From: Rhizobium sp. Root274
GTDB taxonomy: Bacteria; Pseudomonadota; Alphaproteobacteria; Rhizobiales; Rhizobiaceae
NCBI RefSeq assembly: GCF_001429245.1
Contig: NZ_LMJE01000011.1
Span: 52,349 to 116,348, forward strand
Direction: 5' to 3'
Length of the DNA: 64,000 nt
Positions 28,410 through 37,820 of this stretch are shown here, piece by piece (within the stretch, counting starts at the first letter, position 1; every line of letters begins with the position of its first letter). The position numbers were made by a program, and so were the translations under genes. The notes beneath the pieces are model-generated. The model saw only the letters and a program-made list of their open reading frames with translations, ran no database searches and had not been told where the DNA came from.

Positions 28410-29428
28410 GCCGCAAGCACATCCTCGGAGTCTCGACAGACGCACCCGAAACGCCCGCAGCAGAGAGCCGGACTGCAAAGAGCCGCTCCATGCCGCTTCT
28501 CGGGGTGGTGAGAAAAGAGCGAGACCCGTCAACGAAGCTGACCGCAAACATTGGCAACGCGCTACGCGAGCAGAACGATCGACTTGGCCGCGCGGAGGAG
28601 ATTGAGCGGCGGCTTGCAGAGGGCCACGCCGTGGTGGAACTGGACGCTTTGTCTATCGAGCCCTCCTTCGTGCAGGATCGCATGCAGGGGGACATTGACG
28701 GCCTCCTTGATTCAATCCGCGAGCAAGGGCAGCAGGTCCCGATCTTGGTGAGACCTCATCCCGAACAGCCAGGCCGATATCAGGTGGCCTTTGGCCACCG
28801 CCGACTGCGCGCGGTTCTACATCTTGGCCTTCCTGTAAAGGCAATCGTTCGTGACCTGACGGACGAGCAACTCGTCGTCGCGCAGGGTCAGGAGAACAAT
28901 GAGCGTGAGGATCTCACCTTCATCGAAAAGGCGCGGTTCGCGCATCGACTGAATAAGCAGTTCTCGCGAGAGATCGTCATTGCCGCAATGTCGATCGATA
29001 AAAGCAATCTGTCGAAGATGCTCCTTCTTGTCGACGCCCTCCCCTCCGAACTGGTCGATGCCATTGGGGCTGCTCCAGGAGTTGGACGACCCAGCTGGCA
29101 ACAACTGGCAGAACTGGTCGAGAAGGCAGCTTCGCCGTCGGACGCGATCAAATTTGCGGCCTCAGCAGAGGTGCAGACGCTGCCATCGGCAGACCGGTTC
29201 AAGGCGCTTATAGGCCATCTCAAGCCGCGTCGTATTGCGCGCGGGCTTCCCGACGTCATGTCGACCCCCGATGGGGACAGACTTGCGCAGGTGACACAGA
29301 GCAAGAGCAAGCTGGAGATTACGATCGACAGGAAGGCGACGCCAGACTTTGCCGCCTTCGTACTCGAACATTTGCCGGCGCTCTATCAGGCACACCGTGC
29401 AAAGCATCAACAGAAACAGGGAGACTAA
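28406..29428 (+). CDS. repB: RepB plasmid partition protein (ParB family)
   Basis: 340 residues. The ParB/Sulfiredoxin-like N-terminal domain has IREQGQQVPILVRPHPEQPGRY and GHRRL, followed by the HTH region (IVIAAMSIDKSNLSKMLLLVDALP). It binds parS and stimulates RepA. Translationally coupled to repA (ATGA). The putative parS sites are downstream of repC. Confidence 0.96.
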   Translation: MSRKHILGVSTDAPETPAAESRTAKSRSMPLLGVVRKERDPSTKLTANIGNALREQNDRLGRAEEIERRLAEGHAVVELDALSIEPSFVQDRMQGDIDGLLDSIREQGQQVPILVRPHPEQPGRYQVAFGHRRLRAVLHLGLPVKAIVRDLTDEQLVVAQGQENNEREDLTFIEKARFAHRLNKQFSREIVIAAMSIDKSNLSKMLLLVDALPSELVDAIGAAPGVGRPSWQQLAELVEKAASPSDAIKFAASAEVQTLPSADRFKALIGHLKPRRIARGLPDVMSTPDGDRLAQVTQSKSKLEITIDRKATPDFAAFVLEHLPALYQAHRAKHQQKQGD

Positions 29429-29435
29429 CCCGCAA

Positions 29436-29489
29436 AAGAAAAGAGCCCCCTCAACGTTGCCGTCGTGGAAGCCCTTCTGTCTCTTTAGC
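29436..29489 (-). ncRNA. repABC counter-transcribed RNA (incompatibility RNA)
   Basis: The repB-repC gap holds an antisense unit on the - strand. A -35 TTGACG (complement of 29519-29524) and a -10 GATTCT (complement of 29496-29501) with 17-base spacing predict a start near 29489. The RNA would end in a stem AGGGCUUCC / GGGGGCUCU followed by UUUCUUUU near 29436-29442. In repABC plasmids this RNA represses repC and determines incompatibility. The exact ends are estimated. Confidence 0.78.
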
Positions 29490-29583
29490 ACGAACAGAAT
29501 CGCATTTCCTCGAATCTTCGTCAAGAGTCTTTGGCGCCGTTTTGGTGAGCTGATTTCTTTTGCCTGCTGAAAGGTGAAAGACG

Positions 29584-30798
29584 ATGCAGACAGGAAGTGT
29601 GACGACGCCATTCGGGCGGCGGCCGATGACGCTTGCGCTCGTGCGGCGCCAGTCGGCTTCGGCCGATATCAAACAAGGCAAGGCAGCGGATAAGTGGAAA
29701 GTCTTCAGAGACGCCTCCGCCGCCATGGAACTGCTCGGGATTCAGTCCAATAGCCTCGCGGTTCTTGACGCGCTTTTGAGTTTTTATCCTGAGAATGAGT
29801 TGCGCCAAGACGCCCAACTGATTGTCTTCCCCTCGAATGCTCAACTTGCTTTACGAGCACATGCGATGGCGGGCGCGACTTTGCGCAGACATATCGCCAT
29901 CCTGGTGGAAGCAGGCCTAATCGTCCGAAAGGATAGCGCCAATGGAAAGCGCTACGCCCGTAAGGACGGCGAGGGCCGGATCGAGAGCGCCTTCGGTTTC
30001 GACCTGTCGCCGCTCCTGGCACGGTCCGAAGAGTTGGCGATGATGGCGCAGCAGGTGATGGCCAACAGAGCGGCGTTCAGGAAGGCCAAGGAGAACCTGA
30101 CGATCTGCCGGCGCGATGTCCGCAAGCTAATTACGGCCGCGATGGATGAAGGGGCCGAAGGCGACTGGAAAGCGATCGAGGACATCTATGTAGCGCTTGT
30201 GGGCAGAATCCCGCGCGCTCCGACGCTTGCCAATGTGACGACGATCCTTGACGAAATGGAGATGCTGCGCGAGGAGATAGTCAATCGGCTGGAAGTTCAG
30301 GAAGATTCCGAAAATAATAGCACCAATGGTGCTCACAATGAGCGGCACATACAGAATTCAAATCCCGAATCCATCCGTGAACTTGAACCTAGCTCTGGAA
30401 ATGAGCAGAGGGCGAAGCCGAGCGAAATCCGCCGGCCAAAGAGTGAGGTGATAAAGGCGTTCCCGCTGGGTGTGGTGTTGAAGGCATGCCCGATGATATC
30501 GGACTACGGGCCGGGGGGCGCAATCGGAAACTGGCGCGATTTGATGGCGGCCGCAGTGGTCGTTCGATCGATGCTGAAGATAAGCCCATCGGCTTATCAG
30601 GAGGCCTGCGATACCATGGGCCCGGAAAACGCGGCCGCGGCTGTCGCTTGCATCCTGGAGCGTGCAAACTTCATCAACTCGGCTGGCGGCTATCTGCGGG
30701 ATCTGACAAGGCGCACGGAACGAGGAGAGTTTTCGCTTGGTCCGATGATAATGGCGTTGTTGAGGGCCAACGGGCAGGGGAGTTTGCAAGCTGGATAG
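29584..30798 (+). CDS. repC: RepC replication initiator
   Basis: 404 residues, the standard RepC size, starting MQTGSVTTPFGRRPMTLALV. It has an N-terminal winged-helix DNA-binding domain (about 50-160) and a C-terminal domain important for incompatibility. Alphaproteobacterial RepC initiates replication at an oriV that in known plasmids lies within repC itself. Expression is limited by the antisense RNA in the upstream gap. Confidence 0.96.
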   Translation: MQTGSVTTPFGRRPMTLALVRRQSASADIKQGKAADKWKVFRDASAAMELLGIQSNSLAVLDALLSFYPENELRQDAQLIVFPSNAQLALRAHAMAGATLRRHIAILVEAGLIVRKDSANGKRYARKDGEGRIESAFGFDLSPLLARSEELAMMAQQVMANRAAFRKAKENLTICRRDVRKLITAAMDEGAEGDWKAIEDIYVALVGRIPRAPTLANVTTILDEMEMLREEIVNRLEVQEDSENNSTNGAHNERHIQNSNPESIRELEPSSGNEQRAKPSEIRRPKSEVIKAFPLGVVLKACPMISDYGPGGAIGNWRDLMAAAVVVRSMLKISPSAYQEACDTMGPENAAAAVACILERANFINSAGGYLRDLTRRTERGEFSLGPMIMALLRANGQGSLQAG

Positions 30799-30868
30799 GC
30801 TTCAATGAGCCCGAACTCGAAATTAGATGCGGGTGGCGCGACCATGAAAGCATCTGGGCAATTTTCTT

Positions 30869-30886
30869 TGTGGTCAGCTGACCACA
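30869..30886. repeat. parS: parS-like palindrome, copy 1
   Basis: TGTGGTCAGCTGACCACA, a perfect 18-bp palindrome 70 bp after repC. Its 16-bp core GTGGTCAGCTGACCAC fits the repABC parS frame GTTnnnnGCnnnnAAC except for one symmetric substitution per arm. The 25 bases after it also resemble those after copy 2, so the repeat unit is about 45 bp. Confidence 0.6.
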
Positions 30887-31157
30887 GTCCCAAGCAGCTG
30901 AAAATGAACGTATGTTACGGGGGCAGGGTCGTTCCAGCTCTCTGGGTCGGGGGCTGGTGGGACGCGTGTGCGGTATTGAGAACTGGGGGGCGGCGCACCC
31001 GGCGGTGCGATCTGGCCGGAGATCGGCGGTGGAACGCATGCGGCTGTCCGCGACCTCTTGGACGAGTTCAGGGATGGGGGCGGTGATGATGCTTCCTGAA
31101 GAAGTCAGCCTCATAGCCCCGCCCCTCAGGGCACACGGCGCCGAGGGCATCTTTTTA
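30887..31157. other. Region between the two parS-like sites
   Basis: About 270 bp, GC-rich, with no convincing gene. Short open frames on both strands have no protein-like composition. Confidence 0.5.
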
Positions 31158-31173
31158 GTGGTCAGCTGACCAC
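31158..31173. repeat. parS: parS-like palindrome, copy 2
   Basis: GTGGTCAGCTGACCAC, identical to the core of copy 1, 289 bp further on and in the same orientation relative to its flank (CACAGcCttAAaCAatTGAAAA against CACAGtCccAAgCAgcTGAAAA). Two spaced copies downstream of repC fit a centromere. A regulatory operator is the alternative. Confidence 0.6.
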
Positions 31174-31307
31174 AGCCTTAAACAATTGAAAAACAATCAT
31201 TTTTCGAACGGGATTCTGGAAGAAGAGTTTCTTGTCGCATGATCCGCGGATCACGTACTTCTGCGAAAGGCCCGCCACCTGAAGCGGTCCATGTAACCGA
31301 AATTCCG

Positions 31308-31967
31308 CTACTGATCGAATTGCTTCGCAAGCCCACGAACCTTGGCAGCAAGTTCCGTCTCGGGACTTTCCCCTTCAAGACCCTGCGCTTTGTCGAAACT
31401 ATCGACCTGCAGTTCATGCAAGGCGAAGAAGTCATGCGTGTAGATCGCCTTTTCACTCCCGGCCGTCTTCACGAACACAACGATGTTCTTGGTGTCAACC
31501 TGCGCTTCGAGCCGTATCAGGTGCTCGCTGTAGGCGTCGAAATTCGGGTGCACAAAGCGATAGTTATCGCTGTCTTGAAACTTGGTTGAATCGTCCGTGT
31601 CTACGACAAAGCCGTCTCCGCTACGCTTGAACTGCATGTTGCACCGCTTGCATGCGGCCGCGAGATTCCACATCGCATAGCTGAATGGTTGATAGATCGC
31701 TTTTTCCTTGGGAAGGATGTGCTCGCGATCGGTCATGTACGGGCCTGCACCATTTAGGTTCAGGCGGCAATAACAGCAATTTCCGCCATGGCGCGCGAGG
31801 TGATAGGCGAGGATCTTGTCCTTCGCGCTTTTGAGCGCCTGCAGTTCGTTCTGGTCCTCGGATTCCCAGTCCCAGGGCTTATCTGTTCCCAAAGCCTTCC
31901 CGACCGCCGCAGCTTCTTCCTCACTCAGCTGGAAATCGTCAAGCGCCGGCAAATAGCGGTCAGCCAT
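31308..31967 (-). CDS. HNH endonuclease, PtuB-like
   Basis: 219 residues with a TIGR02646-type HNH domain: CCYC, REHILPK (the His of HNH), WNLAAACKRCN and a following Lys-rich stretch; two CxxC pairs probably bind zinc. This family supplies the nuclease PtuB of Septu defence systems and the effector of some retrons. Its start overlaps the end of an AAA ATPase gene by 8 bases, the order expected for ptuA-ptuB. The frame is intact though its partner gene is broken. No reverse transcriptase is present, so it is not a retron. Confidence 0.75.
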   Translation of the reverse strand: MADRYLPALDDFQLSEEEAAAVGKALGTDKPWDWESEDQNELQALKSAKDKILAYHLARHGGNCCYCRLNLNGAGPYMTDREHILPKEKAIYQPFSYAMWNLAAACKRCNMQFKRSGDGFVVDTDDSTKFQDSDNYRFVHPNFDAYSEHLIRLEAQVDTKNIVVFVKTAGSEKAIYTHDFFALHELQVDSFDKAQGLEGESPETELAAKVRGLAKQFDQ

Positions 31968-33131
31968 CGCTCTTGTCGATCCCGTGCAGCTGTTCGTCGA
32001 CCTGCCCGATCAGGTCTTCAACTGCTTTGAAAAACTTCCGTTGTCTTTCGTCGAAGCTCTTGATCGCCATATCGTTGACGAGCGCGATTGCGCTATCGCG
32101 TGTCATCTCACCGCGTTCCACCCGCGTAACGACACCCACCATCTCCTCACTCACGAAATGGCTGGCTGGTGTGATCACATCAAAAGCGCGCCAAAGGACG
32201 CCTTCCACGTTGGCCGCAGTGTCCTTGGCCTCCTTCAGATTCAGTGCGGACGGTTCACCATTTTGAACTTGAAACACAGAGACAATATCGGGCAACGCAC
32301 CAAGAGCTCCAACGACGATCAAAGGCGCGTGGGTCGCGACGACGATCGTGGCGTTGCGGTAAAAGACTGCAGCGACGATTTTCTCGAGGTACTGCCGCTG
32401 CCAGCGGGGATGAAGGCTGTTCTCGGGCTCGTCAATCAGGATAACCGGTTCCTGACCAATGGAGCTGATCAAGAACACGAGGGAGGAGATCAGTGCGAGC
32501 TCGCCCGAACTGGCGTTCAGCAACTCGATGACTTCGCCATCGTGCCTTTCGAGAAAGACTTGGATTCCGCGAATGCGTCCAAGCCGGCGAAGGCTATCCT
32601 CGCTGCGGAGGATAGCTCCGAATTCTCGACTCAACGAAAACGACAACGCCGATTCGCTCTGGCCGATCCAGAGAATTTCCTCCGGGTTGTGCCGGCGCTA
32701 GAATGCGACGACGGCGTCGTAGTCGTTTGGATCAAACAGGAAATCTGCTGGGTCCAGATATGCCGTGTACGGGTCTGGTCGATGAGAAACCCCAACCGTG
32801 GCCGATACCCGCAGTATTCAAGGATCGCGCCGATCTGGCAAAATCGTGAGTCAGATTGGTCGATGGTCCTTCCAATCGCGCGTTTGACGATGCTCTTTGG
32901 AGACCTGCTGCCTCTGCCGGCCGAGATGCGCTTCAACCCCCTCATGCCGGAAAAGCGATCATGGGCGGTATTGGAAATGATCGCCAGATCCCGATCACCA
33001 CGGATCTGGATCGCGAGTTCGCGAAGAAAGCGGCTCTTTCCGGAACCATTGGGTCCGACGAGGATGGCAACCTTCTCGGTGACGAGCCCATTGTCCGCCA
33101 GTCCAAGCCGTTGCAAGTTTGAGGAGGCCAT
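31960..33131 (-). pseudogene. Broken AAA ATPase gene, PtuA-like
   Basis: The first part starts at an ATG at 33131 and has Walker A LVGPNGSGKSRFL and the AIISNTAHDRF motif. Between about 32790 and 32762 the reading frame shifts. The new frame runs YTAYLDPADFLFDPNDY...VVAF and meets an in-frame TAG (32698-32700), then continues RRHNPEEILWIGQSES... to the ABC-type LNASSGELALISSL signature, Walker B ILIDEPENSLHP and the ATHAPLIV switch. Two lesions make a full-length product unlikely. Together with the HNH gene this is a decaying Septu-like pair. Confidence 0.75.
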
Positions 33132-33255
33132 TTGGAGTCCTACATGGCAGGTTTCGAGGGTAGAATAGCGCTACGCTATTCAGTGGAGGATCTGAATCAA
33201 GCCCTCCGACGGATACCCTATCCGTCATCGTCTTCAATTTCGTCCAGCGCGGTCT

Positions 33256-34248
33256 TCAGAGCATCCGGGCGGCCTTGCCACTTCGCTGTGCCGCACTGTT
33301 ATAGTAGCTCGACGCCTGCTGGACGGATCGATGCCGCGACTGCTCCATCGCTTCGGGTAAGGGAATGCCGCGGTTGGCCGCTTCGGTGAGATATCCCGAC
33401 CGCAACCCGTGCGCAGAAAACTCCCCAGGCTCCAGCCCAGCCAGCGTTGCCCGTTGCTTAACGATCGCATTGACCGCACTCGGCTCTAACGCCCGCTTCG
33501 AGATGTTGCCCCAACGATCGACCTTCCGAAAAATACTCCCGCCTTCGATTTTCGCCGCCGCAAGCCAGGCGTTCAGCGCATCCACGGGCCGGCCCGTCAG
33601 ATAAACGACCTCATCGTGTTCAGCGCCTGACGTTTTGGTGCGACCCACATGGATGGCGAGAGAGGGGAGGGGAGGGCCGCCTTCGACGGGGATGGGGGGC
33701 TCGGCGGTGAGCTGTTCCCTGCGCAAACCGGCAATCTCGCTGCGACGGCGACCGCCCGATGCAAAGGCCACCATCAAGATCGCTTGATCACGGATATCGC
33801 GAAGGCTGTCTGTGCCGCAGGTGGCGAGCATTTTGGTCAGAACGTCGCTGGTGACCGCCTTGGCGCTCTTGCGTTTTCTTGGACGCGGCGTTGCACGGAC
33901 GGCGAGGCGTATCGCGGACTTGAGCGACGGTGACGAGAAGACGCCGGTGAGGCCACGCCATTTCGTCAGCGTCGACCAGCTGGCAAGTCGCCGCCGCACG
34001 GTGTCGGGCGCATGCGGCCCGGACGCGCGAAGGAAGCCTTGCTCGCGCAGGCTCCGCTCGACATCAGCTGGCATGCCGTGGTGAGGATCGATGCCGCGCT
34101 GTTCCGGCTGCCAGAGATGGTGGGCGACAAATTTTAGCAGTAGCGCCTCGGGCGCAGGCCACGGGAGGCAAGCGCCGGTCGCGGCGAGCGACCAGGCCTG
34201 CAGATAGGCGAGGTCGGAGGTCAGCGCGCGCAGGGTGTTTTCGCCCAT
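33256..34248 (-). CDS. Tyrosine recombinase/integrase
   Basis: 330 residues from the ATG at 34248. The catalytic domain is complete: Arg in GGRRRSEIAGL, HGLRSG (H-x-x-R), SRHRS, and Tyr in ASSYYN. The frame continues upstream without a stop to at least 34335 as WIDRRDELAELLTDQDIETL, which looks like genuine protein, so the true start may lie upstream or have been lost at the junction with the LysR fragment near 34335. Phage-integrase-like recombinases of this type reside on rhizobial plasmids. Its site is not apparent. Confidence 0.85.
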   Translation of the reverse strand: MGENTLRALTSDLAYLQAWSLAATGACLPWPAPEALLLKFVAHHLWQPEQRGIDPHHGMPADVERSLREQGFLRASGPHAPDTVRRRLASWSTLTKWRGLTGVFSSPSLKSAIRLAVRATPRPRKRKSAKAVTSDVLTKMLATCGTDSLRDIRDQAILMVAFASGGRRRSEIAGLRREQLTAEPPIPVEGGPPLPSLAIHVGRTKTSGAEHDEVVYLTGRPVDALNAWLAAAKIEGGSIFRKVDRWGNISKRALEPSAVNAIVKQRATLAGLEPGEFSAHGLRSGYLTEAANRGIPLPEAMEQSRHRSVQQASSYYNSAAQRSGKAARML

Positions 34249-34335
34249 GCCTTCATTGACCAGATGGCGCAGCGTTTCGATGTCCTGGTCGGTGAGCAGT
34301 TCGGCCAGTTCGTCGCGCCGGTCGATCCAGCTTTC

Positions 34336-34807
34336 AGGTGGATGGCGTCGATCTCGCTGTCCGATATGGCCGACCGCCGTTCGGACCCGGACTTTCGGCC
34401 GAACTCCTGTTCGAACAGGACATTATTGCAGTCTGCAGTCCGAGCCTCCTGAAGGAGCACGGCAGTCCGCAGACACCCGAGGAACTGGAGCGCTACACGC
34501 TTCTCCACGACGCCCATAATTTTGGCCTGAATTCGTGGAGCGGAACCTCGGAAGAGCCAACGCCGCCTTCAAGGGCATCAGCTTCAGTCAGACCTCCCAC
34601 GCCATTGAAGCTGCGATAGCAGGACAGGGGATCGTACTCACCAACCGAGACTTCGTCTCTCGTGATGTCACCGCAGGTCGACTCGTCCAGGCTATGGATG
34701 GATCGCTTCAGGGGCAAGCGAACTTCTATCTTGTCTGGCCGAGATATCGAAAATCGTCGTTGCTCCAAAACCTGGCGCAATGGCTGTTGGAAGAAGCAGC
34801 ACGCTGA
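34336..34807 (+). pseudogene. LysR-family regulator, C-terminal remnant
   Basis: Only part of the ligand-binding domain remains: GVDLAVRYGRPPFGP, SAELLFEQDIIAVCSPSLL and LERYTLLHDA in one frame. After a frameshift near 34545 it continues as LGRANAAFKGISFSQTSHAIEAA.. and FYLVWPRYRKSS. The HTH half is missing, cut at the junction with the recombinase gene. It resembles GcvA-like regulators. Not functional. Confidence 0.8.
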
Positions 34808-34848
34808 ACGCCAGGCGCTATTTCCGCTTACGGCGGTGCCATCTCGTG

Positions 34849-35403
34849 CTACGATGATGCGGCTTCTCTAAGGGCGCGATACACGCTCGCCCGGCCTATG
34901 TTCAGCGTCTTGGCAATTTCTGTTGGTCCCATCCCGTCGGATTTCAGTCGGCGGATCTCAGCAATATCAACATGGGGCTTCCTGCCCTTGTAGACTCCTC
35001 TGCTTTTTGCAGCGGCGATGCCTTCCATCTGTCGTTCTCTACGAAGGTTCGTCTCGAACTCAGCGAATACGCCGAGCATATCGAGGAAAGCTTTGCCGGC
35101 CGCCGAGCTCGTGTCGATCGGCTGTTCCGTCGCCTTCAGCGTCACCCCTTTCTGCTTGAGCAGCCGTACGATGTCCTGAAGATCCCCAACTGACCGTGCC
35201 AGCCGATCGACCCGCGTCACGACCAAGCTATCGCCGTCGCGCATGAATTCCAGGAGCGTGTTGAGCTCCTTCCGATCCTGCTTGTTCGATCCGGATTTCT
35301 TTTCGGCCCGTATGACCGTGCACCCGGCCGCCTTCAGAGCCGCCTCTTGAATCGCCAGATCCTGATCGATGGTGCTGACCCGCGCATATCCGTAAATTGC
35401 CAT
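34849..35403 (-). CDS. Serine resolvase/invertase family recombinase
   Basis: 184 residues from the ATG at 35403 (MAIYGYARVSTIDQDL). Ser10 in YARVST is the catalytic nucleophile, followed by VVTRVDRLARS, FAEFETNLRRERQ and a C-terminal HTH (MGPTEIAKTLNIGRASVYRAL). This is the resolvase type carried by Tn3-family transposons. No transposase remains nearby. Repeated GTCTCA motifs directly upstream could be its resolution site. Confidence 0.92.
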   Translation of the reverse strand: MAIYGYARVSTIDQDLAIQEAALKAAGCTVIRAEKKSGSNKQDRKELNTLLEFMRDGDSLVVTRVDRLARSVGDLQDIVRLLKQKGVTLKATEQPIDTSSAAGKAFLDMLGVFAEFETNLRRERQMEGIAAAKSRGVYKGRKPHVDIAEIRRLKSDGMGPTEIAKTLNIGRASVYRALREAASS

Positions 35404-35404
35404 G

Positions 35405-35510
35405 AAACGTCTCATTAGGTTCTGGACCTTCAATGGGTAGCGTCTCATAAGCGCAAAATCAACCCAAATGATACACCGTTTAGTGTCTCACTGAGGATGT
35501 CTCAAGAGGT
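35405..35510. repeat. GTCTCA repeats upstream of the resolvase, possible res site or transposon end
   Basis: Four copies of GTCTCA at 35409, 35442, 35485 and 35499, the first two in a longer CGTCTCATwAG context. GTCTCA is also part of the terminal repeat of Tn21-type transposons. Either a res site or a remnant transposon end fits the adjacent resolvase. Confidence 0.4.
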
Positions 35511-35770
35511 ATACCGGGAATACGCCTCCCGCGCTGACTACGCTCGAACACACTCGGATACGCAGCGGACGGCGCCAACTGTCAGGCATTTGCCGATAAA
35601 ATAAGCAAAACGCGGTGAATTTAAGCTAAGTTTAAACAAGTTCCTCTTAATCTTCTTGCGACATACCAAGGGCGAGACGGTGTAGAGATCCGATCAGGAT
35701 TCTAAACCGAAAGCGGTTCAACGGACAACGAGAGCCTGACAGCTGTTGGTTCAAGTGGGAAGGGGACTCT
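35511..35770. other. Upstream region of the first chemoreceptor gene
   Basis: AT-richer than the surroundings. No gene seen. It must contain the promoter of the chemoreceptor gene. No site recognised with confidence. Confidence 0.4.
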
Positions 35771-37681
35771 ATGACTATCAAGTTCAAGCTACTTGCGTGC
35801 ATTACTCTGATGACGGCAGCTCTCGTCATGATCTCGTGCTTCAGTTTCTACGCCATGCAAAAGCAAGGTGAGATCGCAAATTCGATCGTTGAAGATCGAG
35901 TGGTTCCGATGGAGCAACTCAAGCGAATTGGCGACGGCTATGCCGTCTCTATCGTCGATGCTGCTCACAAGGTTCGCTCGGGCGCAATCACAGCGGAGCA
36001 TGGACTTAAAAGTATCGATGAAGCCCTTGCAATAATAGAGGACCATTGGACAGCCTATATGGCAACTGAGCTGACGAGTGAGGAGCGCCAGATTGCTGAT
36101 CACTTCGCGCAGGTTCGCGCCGAGGCTAACGAAGGCGTCGAAGAGCTTCGCCGGATCCTTGACACGGGAGACCGCTCCGCATTGGCCGATTTCGCCGATG
36201 GGAAACTCTACCCGACTATCGATCCCCTCGGAACAGACATCTCTAGCCTCATTGACCTGCAGATTGATGTCTCAAAACAGAACCTCGTCCAGGGCAATGA
36301 CCTGAGCGCTCTTCTCACGAAATCGATGATCTTGCTGTCGGCAGTCGGAGCCATGTTCGCAGGCTTTTCCGTCTGGACCGTATTGCGCGGCGTCATCCGA
36401 CCGGTCAACTCGATCACTGCGGCCATGACGGATTTAGCCAACGGCAACCTGCAAGTACAGATCTATGGCGAGGGCCGGGAAGACGAAATCGGCAAAATGG
36501 CATCAACGGTCGCCATTTTCCGTGACAATGCGAGGGAGCGGGCTCGGCTCGAGCAAGAGGCTGAAACCAGTCGTTCGCTTAGCGAACAGGAGCGTCTGGA
36601 ACGAGAACGTCAGCAAGCACAAGAGGCGGCTGAAGTTCGATTTGCTGTCGACAGCATCGGCCATGCTCTGGGCCAGCTTTCGGAGGGTAAACTGAACTAT
36701 CGGATCCGGACTTCGTTCGCCGAACGGCTGGACCAGGTTCGCCTCGATTTCAACGAAGCCGTGAGCAAACTTGAGGATGCGATGCGCACAGTTGGTCAGA
36801 ACGCGCAGGCCATTGCGGCCGGCTCCAACCAGATCCGAGCGGCTGCAGAGGACTTGTCGAAGCGTACCGAACAGCAAGCAGCCTCAGTAGAGGAAACGGC
36901 AGCTGCGCTCGAACAGATAACGACCACTGTGTCCGACTCCAGCCGACGCGCAGAAGAAGCAGGCAAGCAAGTGCAGGAAACACGGCTGGCTGCCGAACGT
37001 TCTGGTGAAATTGTCGGACGTGCGGTTGATGCGATGCAGGCGATAGAGTCGTCGTCTCGCGAAATATCGAATATCATCGGCGTGATCGATGAGATTGCAT
37101 TCCAGACCAACCTGCTAGCATTGAATGCAGGCGTCGAGGCAGCCAGAGCGGGCGAAGCCGGCAAGGGGTTTGCGGTGGTTGCGCAAGAGGTTCGCGAACT
37201 TGCGCAGCGCTCTGCTTCAGCGGCCAAGGAAATCAAGACGTTGATCTCGAAATCAGGAGAGCAGGTCGAGAACGGCGTCCACCTGGTGACCGAGACGGGC
37301 AAGGCACTGGAGAGCATTGTCTCTCAAGTGCAGGCAGTAAGCGTCAATGTCACGGCGATTGTCGAAGGAGCAAAAGAGCAGGCGACGGGGCTGAAAGAGA
37401 TCAACACCGCGGTAAACACCATGGACCAGGGCACCCAGCAGAACGCAGCCATGGTCGAGGAGTCGACTGCTGCTAGCCACTCGCTGGCAAAAGAGGCCGA
37501 CGCTCTCTTCCAGCTCATCGGTCGCTTCGAGACCAGCGCTCCGCATTCAAGCTTGGCTCAAACCGAAACCGGTTCCACCTACCCTCCGTTGGCGTCACCG
37601 GCACGTCGGCTCGTCAACCACGTCGCCGCCGCTGCACGAGGCAACGCGGCTTTAAAGAGCGAGCAGTGGCAGGACTTCTGA
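35771..37681 (+). CDS. Methyl-accepting chemotaxis protein with 4HB-type sensor
   Basis: 636 residues: TM1 (about 8-28), a helical periplasmic domain of about 155 residues (four-helix-bundle type), TM2 (about 190-212), HAMP, and a coiled signalling domain with the conserved hairpin tip [21 protein letters not shown]. The last residues EQWQDF resemble the C-terminal W-x-x-F tether for CheR/CheB. It senses an unknown ligand or energy state. There is a strong RBS (GGGAAGGGGA) before the ATG. It closely resembles the signalling half of the receptor at 44013. Confidence 0.95.
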   Translation: MTIKFKLLACITLMTAALVMISCFSFYAMQKQGEIANSIVEDRVVPMEQLKRIGDGYAVSIVDAAHKVRSGAITAEHGLKSIDEALAIIEDHWTAYMATELTSEERQIADHFAQVRAEANEGVEELRRILDTGDRSALADFADGKLYPTIDPLGTDISSLIDLQIDVSKQNLVQGNDLSALLTKSMILLSAVGAMFAGFSVWTVLRGVIRPVNSITAAMTDLANGNLQVQIYGEGREDEIGKMASTVAIFRDNARERARLEQEAETSRSLSEQERLERERQQAQEAAEVRFAVDSIGHALGQLSEGKLNYRIRTSFAERLDQVRLDFNEAVSKLEDAMRTVGQNAQAIAAGSNQIRAAAEDLSKRTEQQAASVEETAAALEQITTTVSDSSRRAEEAGKQVQETRLAAERSGEIVGRAVDAMQAIESSSREISNIIGVIDEIAFQTNLLALNAGVEAARAGEAGKGFAVVAQEVRELAQRSASAAKEIKTLISKSGEQVENGVHLVTETGKALESIVSQVQAVSVNVTAIVEGAKEQATGLKEINTAVNTMDQGTQQNAAMVEESTAASHSLAKEADALFQLIGRFETSAPHSSLAQTETGSTYPPLASPARRLVNHVAAAARGNAALKSEQWQDF

Positions 37682-37700
37682 CCGCCGGACGCGGTGACGT

Positions 37701-37727
37701 ACGCGGGCCGGCCAAAGCGGCCCGCGT
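37701..37727 (+). terminator. Hairpin after the first chemoreceptor gene
   Basis: Perfect 10-bp inverted repeat ACGCGGGCCG / CGGCCCGCGT with a 7-base loop, 20 bases after the stop. No T-run. Confidence 0.55.
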
Positions 37728-37820
37728 TGCGCACCCACGGGCAAGAAAAGTCGTTAGGGCCTTCCTTCATGGCTCGTCTGCGCGTTAGCGCAGAACGGCG
37801 ATCAAGGAAAGCTGCGGCGA

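Noticed and set aside
32698..32700. Amber codon as programmed recoding (pyrrolysine-like or readthrough)
   Set aside because: A frameshift is also present in the same gene and no recoding signal or Pyl genes are seen; decay is the simpler reading.
31308..33131. Retron-type defence system (PtuAB effector of a retron)
   Set aside because: No reverse transcriptase gene or msr/msd-like structure lies nearby, so at most a Septu-like pair.
31984..33168. 394-codon + strand open frame opposite the PtuA-like gene
   Set aside because: No domain character. The opposite strand has Walker A, Walker B and signature motifs, so this is a shadow, and its openness is a by-product of codon bias.
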